A stretch of DNA of 7,024 nt from an uncultured Chitinophagaceae bacterium. Lineage in GTDB: Bacteria > Bacteroidota > Bacteroidia > Chitinophagales > Chitinophagaceae. The position numbers were made by a program, and so were the translations under genes. Below are positions 1 to 5,939 of the stretch, piece by piece (the stretch's first letter is position 1; every line of letters begins with the position of its first letter). A model generated the notes under the pieces. That model ran no database searches. It saw only the letters and a list, made by a program, of their open reading frames with translations, and had not been told where the DNA came from. Location of the stretch: NCBI GenBank assembly GCA_937900675.1, contig CALCEA010000009.1, positions 1 through 7,024 of the forward strand, read 5' to 3'.

Positions 1-1242
1 CCAGGTGCTAAAGAAACCATTATTTTTTACGCGCATTATGATGGACAGCCAGTAGATAGTACTAAATGGTATAAGGGTGTTCATCCTTTTAGACCAAGTT
101 TATATACCAAATCTATTGATCAAGGAGGTGTAATTACTGCATGGGCTGAAAAAGGAAAATTGTATGATCCTAATGCGAGAATTTATGCAAGAGGAGCTTC
201 TGATGATAAAGCAGGAGTGATGGCTATTATTAATGGTTATGCTACATTAAAAAAATTAGGTATTGCTCCTTCGGTAAATATTAAATTCTTTTTTGAAGGA
301 GAGGAAGAAGCTGGTTCGCCCAACCTGGAACAAATTTTAAATAAATATCAATCAACACTTAGCTCAGATCTATGGATTATTTGTGATGGCCCCGTTCATC
401 AATCTTCTAGAAAGCAATTGGTGATGGGAGTTAGAGGAGATACACATTTAGAGTTAACTGTATTTGGTCCAAAGCGTCCCTTACACTCTGGTCATTATGG
501 TAATTGGGTGTTAAATCCTGCAATGGAATTGGCAAGATTATTGGCAAGTATGAAAAACGATAAAGGAGAGATTACCATTAAAGGTTTTTATGATGATGTG
601 ACTCCACTAATCGCTGCAGAAAAAGATGCTTTATCTAAAGTGCCAGCTGTAGAAGATCAACTAAAAAATGAATTAGGCATCAAAGCAACGGAAAGAACAG
701 GTGCTTTAAATGACGCATTACAATTACCCTCTTTAAATGTTAATGGAATTCAAAGTGCTGGAGTGGGTAAATATTCGACTAATGTTATTCCTACTAAGGC
801 CATTGCTTCTATAGATTTAAGATTGGTGAAAGGAAATGATTGGAAGAGCCAACAAAATAAAGTGATTGATCATATTAAGGCACAAGGTTTTTTTGTGACA
901 GACAAAGAACCTACTGACGAAGAAAGAAAGCTGTATGAAAAAATATGTATGGTCAATGCTTCTGATGGATATAATGCACAAAAGACATCAATGGACAATG
1001 TATATGTAAAGCGCATTTCAAAAGCTATTCAAACAATTACAAGTGAAACACCTGTATTACTTCCAACTTTAGGAGGTAGTTTGCCTTTATATGTTTTTGA
1101 AAAAACATTAAATGCTTCTCCTATTACTGTACCTATTGCTAACCATGATAATAATCAACACGCGGAAAACGAAAATATCAAATTGAAAAATTTCTTTGAT
1201 GGTGTCAAAATGTTTGCTTCCATCATGACTATGTCTAAATAA
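1..1242 (+). CDS. M20 family metallopeptidase, carnosinase/DUG1-like dipeptidase (5' end outside window)
   Basis: Likely a di-zinc exopeptidase that cleaves dipeptides or other short peptides. The frame is open from base 1, so the gene enters from the left edge. 413 residues are visible and roughly 90-100 N-terminal residues are probably missing, judging from the family. Visible M20 motifs, numbered from base 1: AHYDGQP with metal ligand H12 and D14; ARGASDDKAG with bridging D68; FEGEEEAGS with catalytic E102 and metal ligand E103; CDGP with D129; LHSGHYG with H162 in the dimerisation domain; a GGSLP substrate loop near residue 358; and QHAENE with the last metal ligand H387. All expected catalytic positions are present, so the enzyme should be active. 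Relatives in this phylum are often exported, but the signal peptide region lies outside the window. The TAA stop is followed two bases later by a strong hairpin. The TTG at 160 is an internal codon, because the HYDGQP motif lies upstream of it in frame. Confidence 0.93.
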   Translation, partial: PGAKETIIFYAHYDGQPVDSTKWYKGVHPFRPSLYTKSIDQGGVITAWAEKGKLYDPNARIYARGASDDKAGVMAIINGYATLKKLGIAPSVNIKFFFEGEEEAGSPNLEQILNKYQSTLSSDLWIICDGPVHQSSRKQLVMGVRGDTHLELTVFGPKRPLHSGHYGNWVLNPAMELARLLASMKNDKGEITIKGFYDDVTPLIAAEKDALSKVPAVEDQLKNELGIKATERTGALNDALQLPSLNVNGIQSAGVGKYSTNVIPTKAIASIDLRLVKGNDWKSQQNKVIDHIKAQGFFVTDKEPTDEERKLYEKICMVNASDGYNAQKTSMDNVYVKRISKAIQTITSETPVLLPTLGGSLPLYVFEKTLNASPITVPIANHDNNQHAENENIKLKNFFDGVKMFASIMTMSK

Positions 1243-1244
1243 AA

Positions 1245-1274
1245 AAAGAGTCTCTGCATTCGCAGAGACTCTTT
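1245..1274. terminator. Bidirectional intrinsic terminator, perfect 13-bp stem
   Basis: The arms 1245-1257 and 1262-1274 are exact reverse complements (AAAGAGTCTCTGC and its complement) around an ATTC loop. The A-run at 1241-1247 becomes a U-run after the stem on the minus strand, so the minus-strand M14 transcript gets a classical terminator about 70 nt past its stop. In the plus direction the stem begins two bases after the M20 stop codon but ends in only three T residues. Its placement between convergent genes supports shared use. Confidence 0.85.
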
Positions 1275-1290
1275 CTGAAATTATATATTC

Positions 1291-1305
1291 AGTATCCAAG
1301 ATACT
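1291..1305. other. Small hairpin in the convergent gap
   Basis: AGTATC (1291-1296) pairs with GATACT (1300-1305) around a CAA loop. It is followed on the plus strand by CTGTTTTC. It is short and may be chance, but it sits between two better terminator-like hairpins. Confidence 0.3.
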
Positions 1306-1319
1306 CTGTTTTCTTAATG

Positions 1320-1343
1320 AGTCTCCCTAGGGGGACTATTTTT
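1320..1343 (+). terminator. Second plus-strand terminator-like hairpin with T-run
   Basis: AGTCTCC (1320-1326) pairs with GGGGACT (1331-1337) with one G-T wobble and a CTAG loop. It is followed by A and five T residues (1339-1343). It may act as a backup terminator for the rightward M20 transcript just before that transcript would run antisense into the M14 gene. No U-run follows it in the minus direction. Confidence 0.5.
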
Positions 1344-1352
1344 ACCTAGGGA
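1324..1352. repeat. 8-bp inverted repeat spanning the M14 stop codon
   Basis: TCCCTAGG (1324-1331) and CCTAGGGA (1345-1352) are exact reverse complements separated by 13 bases. The right arm contains the TAG stop codon of the M14 gene (1346-1348). The left arm overlaps the hairpin at 1320-1337, so the two structures cannot form together. Confidence 0.45.
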
Positions 1353-4039
1353 TTACTTTGAAATAATTGGTTAAATAACATTTTATAAGCGCTATGGGTT
1401 TGTCCTCTAAATGTAATCTCTGGTCCGAAAACAAATAGATTACCCTTTCCAATATTTGCTTTGAATGCTGCTACACCATCTTGTAAATAAGATTGGCCAA
1501 ATGCCCATCCGCTTCTTAGGGTTGTTGCACTTGCATACCAGCCCAATGGGGTTACTTGACCATTTGCAATAGCATCCGCTTGTAATTTAAATACTGGGCT
1601 CATGTTAAAGTATACATCTGTCTTTTCTTTCATTCCCCAGTTGGCTTTATTATTGGTTGCCACAGTCATTTGCATCACACTACCTGGAATATAAAATTTC
1701 TCACCAGGTAATGGTCTTTCTTTTCCATTCACTACTTCGGTAAGTGCATTTTTAACTGGCAATTTTAAATGATAAGCCAAATTCGCACTAGAGCCAATCG
1801 TAATTACCTTGCCACCATTCTCAATGAATTGTTTGATAGAAGGAATAGATTTTTCTGCAGAGATTTTGCCTACCATCTTATGAAACTCTGCAGGTATGTC
1901 ATTTAATTCTGGTTCTTTTTCATCCCAAGGGCTTGGAGCTTCAGCAGTCATTGCAGGAATCGCACCTTCTACAAAAATGATCGCATCATATTTTGCATTT
2001 AAATTACCCTCGTTAATTTCTTTTGCATAAATAAGATTAAAGTCAAAATGGTGTTTTTCCAATATCCATCTTAACCAACCAGAAGACATGGATCCTCCAT
2101 ATCTATCCCATAATCCAATTCTTAATGATTTTACTATTTCTGCATCCGAAGGCAAAGAGCTTGTCTCTTGTATTTTTAATCCTTCTTCCTTGATAGCATT
2201 TTGAATAATAGATGTAGTTTTTTCATTTACAGGCACAAAGAATGAATGTTGATTTTTCAATACTATAGCACCTGCTTTTAATAAATCATTGATAAGAATA
2301 AATGCATCGTTTTCTTTTACATTTATAGCATATGCTTTTTTATCAGCTATAGATTTAAGTTGTCCTACTGGTTTTTGTAATTCACCATAAGGGATGGTTT
2401 CAAAAGGCCCAGTAAAGTCATCCAAGATTCTATCAAACTCAATACCCATCGTATATGCAGGTGTCCAACCAGCTGCATCATAAGGTCTTACTGGCGGTCC
2501 GCCTGGATACATAAAATCATTTGGATGATCTTGTGGTTCAAACATGTCTAACACATGTGGTCTAAATGCTTGATTGGTTTTTACAATATAAGATCCAGCA
2601 GGATAGTTTTTTCCAGCAACTGTAAAAGCGGCAGTTGCTTTATGTACTCGAATACCACTTTTGATTAATATATTGATAAAGTCGATAGCAGTATTGGTTT
2701 GATCAACACTAACAATATACCCTCTAGGATCTCTTTGATTAGGGTTTTTATAAATTTGATCAAATGGGCTAATCATTACTGAATCTTTTCCGTATACTTT
2801 TTTATCTGCTTTGATTAGTTCAGCGAGCGCATCTGATTTCTTAGGGTTCAATGTCCATGAATCTTTATTGCCAGCATCAATAGATTTTTTACCCATGGTA
2901 TAAATATTCATCAACACTTCATCTTTATATCTTGCTGCATAATTCAATACTGCATAGTTTAAAGAAATAGAATAATCAATAGAATTTTTGAAATACCATT
3001 TTTGAGGAAGTATAGGAAAAGGCGTACCGCTATTTGGTATTAATCTTGATGGTACTAAAGGAATGGTCATTGGAGTTGGATTGCCAATAATCTCTGTAAG
3101 TAAACCAATGATATTATGATAATATGCTGTGGTTCTTAAACCTCCGTTCCACCATGTAGAATAAACAGATCCGCTTTTCATAGTATAACCAGGCTTGTTC
3201 TCTGCATTTAATCTACTGCTCATGGTAGCGCCCATAGCATCAATACCAGTAATTAATAATGGATCATATACATAGTTAAAAGGGTCTCTATATGGAGGTC
3301 CGGCAACTACTGTACCTGGAGGACCAGTTTGGTGGTGATTGTATAAAATCTGTGGCATCCATTCGATATATTGTTGGATACTCATATTTTTTGATTCAGC
3401 CATATTGGTCATGAAGAAGTCTCTATTATTATCATGCCCAATATATTTTTGATACAATCTAGGTAATTGATTGGTACTTCTTTTTAAAGTATCTGTATTA
3501 CGCATATACCAATTAGATACTAATTCTTGTCCATCAGGATTAGCATGCACAAATAAAATAATGGTAGATTTTAAAATTCTATTTGTTTCCTCATCATTTC
3601 TTGTAATAATTTGATACAAGGTTTCAATCCATTGATGTATACCCACTACTTCTGTTGCATGTAATCCACCATCAATCCAAACAACAGCCTTGCCTTCTTT
3701 GGCTAATTGTGCAGCTTCTTCAGGGCTAAGGTTTTCAGCTCTTGCTAGTTTTTGTGATATAGATTTATAGTGCGCCAATCTTTTTAAATTACTTGGATCA
3801 GACACAATCATCATGTAGTGATTTCTACCCTCTTCTGTTTTTCCAATAGTCTGTAATTTAACTTTATTAGATTCGGTAGCTAATTTTTTTAAATAAGCTT
3901 CGGTTTGTGTAAATGTGGCTAAGTGATAATTATCGCCAATAGAAAATCCAAAATGTTCTTTAGGACTTGTAATACCCTGAGCAAATACATTTAATTGACT
4001 ACAAATAATCAACATTAACCCAAATAGCAATCTTCTCAT
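1346..4039 (-). CDS. Secreted M14 zinc carboxypeptidase with C-terminal glutamine-amidotransferase-like domain
   Basis: An 897-residue exported metallopeptidase that probably removes C-terminal residues from peptides in the periplasm or outside the cell. A Sec signal peptide covers about residues 1-21 (basic MRR, hydrophobic core, VFAQ end). The M14 catalytic domain follows, to about residue 390. Zinc ligands are H127 and E130 in GGLHATE, and H235 or H236 in YNHHQTG. HANPDG lies at 165-170, HDNNRDFF (202-209) holds the substrate-binding Asn and Arg, and E316 in LLTEIIG is the likely catalytic Glu. A linker region precedes the domain starting at GLWDRYGGSM (642-651), which resembles the amidotransferase-like domain found on many Bacteroidota M14 proteins. 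The mature protein has no cysteine, so that domain cannot use the usual Cys nucleophile and is probably structural or ligand-binding. The ATG at 4037-4039 fits the signal peptide. No Shine-Dalgarno is visible, which is usual for the phylum. It lies 71 bp after the fibre gene on the same strand. Confidence 0.93.
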   Translation of the reverse strand: MRRLLFGLMLIICSQLNVFAQGITSPKEHFGFSIGDNYHLATFTQTEAYLKKLATESNKVKLQTIGKTEEGRNHYMMIVSDPSNLKRLAHYKSISQKLARAENLSPEEAAQLAKEGKAVVWIDGGLHATEVVGIHQWIETLYQIITRNDEETNRILKSTIILFVHANPDGQELVSNWYMRNTDTLKRSTNQLPRLYQKYIGHDNNRDFFMTNMAESKNMSIQQYIEWMPQILYNHHQTGPPGTVVAGPPYRDPFNYVYDPLLITGIDAMGATMSSRLNAENKPGYTMKSGSVYSTWWNGGLRTTAYYHNIIGLLTEIIGNPTPMTIPLVPSRLIPNSGTPFPILPQKWYFKNSIDYSISLNYAVLNYAARYKDEVLMNIYTMGKKSIDAGNKDSWTLNPKKSDALAELIKADKKVYGKDSVMISPFDQIYKNPNQRDPRGYIVSVDQTNTAIDFINILIKSGIRVHKATAAFTVAGKNYPAGSYIVKTNQAFRPHVLDMFEPQDHPNDFMYPGGPPVRPYDAAGWTPAYTMGIEFDRILDDFTGPFETIPYGELQKPVGQLKSIADKKAYAINVKENDAFILINDLLKAGAIVLKNQHSFFVPVNEKTTSIIQNAIKEEGLKIQETSSLPSDAEIVKSLRIGLWDRYGGSMSSGWLRWILEKHHFDFNLIYAKEINEGNLNAKYDAIIFVEGAIPAMTAEAPSPWDEKEPELNDIPAEFHKMVGKISAEKSIPSIKQFIENGGKVITIGSSANLAYHLKLPVKNALTEVVNGKERPLPGEKFYIPGSVMQMTVATNNKANWGMKEKTDVYFNMSPVFKLQADAIANGQVTPLGWYASATTLRSGWAFGQSYLQDGVAAFKANIGKGNLFVFGPEITFRGQTHSAYKMLFNQLFQSNP

Positions 4040-4059
4040 TTTATTTGATTTTATATTCT

Positions 4060-4092
4060 TAAAGATAATTCTTAAGCTGTATTAAAAAACAA
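4060..4092 (-). promoter_or_regulatory. Possible Bacteroidota-type promoter for the M14 gene
   Basis: Read on the minus strand, TATCTTTA (4060-4067) matches the Bacteroidota -7 element TAnnTTTG at all but the last base. TTG (4090-4092) lies 22 bases upstream as a -33 element. The start codon is 20 bases downstream. The surrounding DNA is very AT-rich, so chance matches are likely. If real, the M14 gene can be transcribed separately from the fibre gene upstream. Confidence 0.25.
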
Positions 4093-4110
4093 TTTAATGA
4101 TCAGTAGAGG

Positions 4111-5364
4111 CTAATTTATTTTTTCTATGATCAAGTAGGCACCAGGTGTGGAAGGTCTAGAGGGATTATTGCTTGTTGGGTTACTCATAATTTGAGAACT
4201 GGTACTTTTTACACTATAAAAAACTTCTATATAATCTTTATTACCTAGGTCTAAGTAATAATTTCCAGTAAAGCTATTTTTAATGGATCCCCCATAAATA
4301 GTGAAAGACTGATGAGAAAATGGATAAGCCGCACTATTTTTTCTAATCCAAATACTTAGCTCATCATTACTTATATCTTGTTTGAGCATTTGAATCTTAT
4401 AAAATACTTTATATATGCCCTCAGACTGCATAGTAATCCTGGTGGGTAGGCCTACGGTATTGTTGGTAATGGTTGCAGTATTGCTGGCGGCAGCAAAATT
4501 CCATTGAACTGCGGTAGCTGTATTGGCTGTTGTAGCTTGCCTGCTAGTATCATAAAAACAACCCCATTCTTTAGGGCTTGGTATGGCTTGATATAATTTA
4601 TCAATTCTATTACTTAGAGAAATAGTATCGTTTTTGTTCAATTTTAAATTCACTCTACTACTTAATGAATTTGTATCAATACTATTTAATTTTTGATTGA
4701 TTCTATTACTTAGATAAACCGTATCAGTTTTATTTAGTTTTAAATTCACTCTACTACTTAATGAATTTGTATCAATACTATTTAATTTCTCATTGATCAA
4801 ATTCAACTGGAGCTTAGAAATAGGTTTTAAACTATCAGGTGTATTATTGATTTTGTCAATACTTAATAAATTTTTTAAATCTTTTAAATTGGTGGTTCCA
4901 GTGCCGCCTTGTGATATTGGAATGGTCCCTCGGATATTTGTAGCATTTACAGAATAGGAGTGAAGAGCATATGGACTCGCATTGATTGGATAAAATCCAA
5001 GAGATAAAAATTGTAAATCATTATCTGGGTCAATCTCTACTTTTATAAAAGCCAATTCATCCTCCCATTTAATTTTATCCCAACTTGTTTTAGTAAATAT
5101 TTTTCCTTCTTCTTCTTTGCCAATATTTACGAAAAACACCCCCAGAACATTTGTTTTGATGGATTTTATTTCTTCATAAACTAGTCCATCTTCGACACTG
5201 TCTTTGTATAAACCAATTTTTATATTCATTTGTTTATTCGCAACGATAAGCCCTTCCTTACTTCTAGCAATACCCTGAAAGTGTATGCCTGGAGTACTTT
5301 GTGCTATGGTACTTGAGCTAAAAACCATCGTCATCCATATTGATAACAAAAAATGCTTTTTCAT
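4111..5364 (-). CDS. Fibre-like secreted surface protein: GGTG motif, repeat stalk, C1q-like head
   Basis: A 417-residue exported protein built like a fibre, probably an adhesin or surface appendage; no enzyme motif is seen. A Sec signal peptide covers residues 1-22 (IAQS end, no lipobox). Residues 26-130 match a domain common at the start of Bacteroidota surface proteins (GIHFQGIARSKEG, LVYEE, TNVLGVFFVNIG, FIKVEID). ISQGGTGTTN (150-159) matches the motif seen in phage tail fibres. Residues 193-256 are four 16-residue repeats of pattern KLNxxDTxxLSxRxxx, likely an oligomeric stalk. Residues 267-417 look like a C1q/TNF-type jelly roll (FYDTSRQ, ANTATAVQWN, RITMQSEGIYKVFYKIQ, LSIWIRKN, ending AYLIIEKIN), as found in trimeric receptor-binding heads. 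No T9SS sorting tail is visible at the C-terminus. Its ATG overlaps the upstream gene's TGA stop by 4 bp, indicating translational coupling. The role is inferred from architecture; the target is unknown. Confidence 0.82.
   Translation of the reverse strand: MKKHFLLSIWMTMVFSSSTIAQSTPGIHFQGIARSKEGLIVANKQMNIKIGLYKDSVEDGLVYEEIKSIKTNVLGVFFVNIGKEEEGKIFTKTSWDKIKWEDELAFIKVEIDPDNDLQFLSLGFYPINASPYALHSYSVNATNIRGTIPISQGGTGTTNLKDLKNLLSIDKINNTPDSLKPISKLQLNLINEKLNSIDTNSLSSRVNLKLNKTDTVYLSNRINQKLNSIDTNSLSSRVNLKLNKNDTISLSNRIDKLYQAIPSPKEWGCFYDTSRQATTANTATAVQWNFAAASNTATITNNTVGLPTRITMQSEGIYKVFYKIQMLKQDISNDELSIWIRKNSAAYPFSHQSFTIYGGSIKNSFTGNYYLDLGNKDYIEVFYSVKSTSSQIMSNPTSNNPSRPSTPGAYLIIEKIN
4597..4788 (-). repeat. 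Tandem repeat encoding the fibre stalk (2 x 96 bp = 4 x 16 residues)
   Basis: Two 96-bp units (4693-4788 and 4597-4692) each encode two 16-residue repeats, residues 193-256 of the fibre protein. Their first halves are identical; the exact match runs 51 bp (4642-4692 against 4738-4788). By my hand alignment the second halves differ at 11 of 48 bases. The half-units share KLN, DT, LS and R positions, so an old 48-bp unit was doubled and the 96-bp unit then copied. Confidence 0.9.
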
Positions 5365-5855
5365 GTTTTATAAATTTGAATCGTTTTGATAATTGGAATT
5401 TGTTGATCAATTAAAAAATAATATTTCAGAAAATACATTCCTTTAGTGTAGTGACTAAGATTGATGGTGTATTGTAACCTAAGCCCAGATAGGTTTACAA
5501 TTATTCTGTCTATCAACTTGCCTTCCAAATTATAAACTTCGAAACCCTGCCAAAATAGGCCTGCTTGATTGATATGTGTATACAAGTAAAGCTCAGTGGG
5601 ATTGGGTCCTATTTTTACTTGTACTAAAAAACTATCCAAGCTTTTATACAAACATTGGTCACAATTTTTATTTTGTATAAAACCGCTGCTAATGGTGATA
5701 GGGTAGTTTTTATTGATGAGATCAAAACAAGCAGGCTGTCCAATACTCCAATCCATTATTATACTATCTTGTTCAGAATGAATGGATTTACTCCCTCCTT
5801 GAATGGCTAGTCCAAGTGGATCTAGTAATATCAGAAAAAGCCAGTAGGTATGCAT
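5361..5855 (-). CDS. Small secreted protein with T9SS type A C-terminal sorting domain
   Basis: A 164-residue protein counted from the ATG at 5853-5855. This start is preferred over the in-frame TTG at 5883-5885 because it places a hydrophobic signal sequence (WLFLILLDPLGLA, residues 5-17) at the N-terminus. Residues 20-62 resemble a short module common in Bacteroidota secreted proteins: GGSKS, then DWSIGQ (35-40) and SSGFIQN (56-62). A linker with C65 and C68 (CDQC) leads to a C-terminal domain of about 85 residues with T9SS type A sorting features: GPNPTELYL (83-91), VYNLEGKLID (107-116), INLSHYTKGMYFLKY (131-145) and a final IIKTIQIYK strand. In this family the tail directs export across the outer membrane and is then removed and replaced by a surface anchor. 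Its TGA overlaps the ATG of the fibre gene, so the two are probably made together. The mature part before the tail is only about 65 residues, so it is not an obvious enzyme; it could be an anchor, cap or partner for the fibre. Confidence 0.8.
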   Translation of the reverse strand: MHTYWLFLILLDPLGLAIQGGSKSIHSEQDSIIMDWSIGQPACFDLINKNYPITISSGFIQNKNCDQCLYKSLDSFLVQVKIGPNPTELYLYTHINQAGLFWQGFEVYNLEGKLIDRIIVNLSGLRLQYTINLSHYTKGMYFLKYYFLIDQQIPIIKTIQIYKT

Positions 5856-5939
5856 CCCACTAACTTCTCTTTTTAAAGGGTTCAAGTTCTAAGTATTATT
5901 ACGCTATTTTTTGTAACTTAATCTTCTAATACAAATACT
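5856..5939. promoter_or_regulatory. Divergent intergenic region carrying promoters for both flanking genes
   Basis: These 84 bp separate the leftward two-gene cassette from the rightward amidohydrolase gene, so both promoters should lie here or just inside the genes. On the plus strand TATTTTTTG (5905-5913) is a loose match to the Bacteroidota -7 element TAnnTTTG, 26 bases before the ATG, but no good -33 partner was seen. On the minus strand AAGAGAAG lies about 9 bases before the ATG at 5855 and could be a weak ribosome-binding site. No convincing operator palindrome was found. Confidence 0.4.

Noticed and set aside
160..162. TTG as the start of the first M20 gene
   Set aside because: The frame stays open to base 1 and the upstream part encodes the conserved HYDGQP metal-binding motif, so the true start is outside the window.
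1108..1299. 63-codon minus-strand open frame opposite the end of the M20 gene
   Set aside because: It overlaps clear M20 coding sequence and the terminator stem, has no recognisable domain, and looks like a shadow frame.
4098..4140. Imperfect direct repeat around ATGATCA (about 4098-4112 and 4127-4140) as possible insertion-site duplication
   Set aside because: The copies differ by small gaps, lie only 29 bp apart, and neither matching copies at the other cassette edge nor mobile-element genes were seen.
4597..4788. CRISPR-like or intergenic repeat array
   Set aside because: The repeats are in frame inside a coding gene, have no spacers and form a regular 16-residue protein pattern.
4111..5364. 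Prophage tail-fibre gene
   Set aside because: The signal peptide, the Bacteroidota surface-protein N-terminal domain and the absence of any other phage gene favour a cellular surface protein, although the tail and head may share ancestry with phage fibres.
5883..5885. TTG start for the T9SS-tailed small protein
   Set aside because: It would put ten mostly polar residues before the hydrophobic signal segment; the ATG at 5853-5855 gives a normal signal peptide.
5892..5939. 6-bp inverted repeat AGTATT/AATACT in the divergent region as an operator
   Set aside because: The arms are short, AT-rich and 36 bases apart, and other equally good 6-bp matches exist in the same stretch, so chance is likely.
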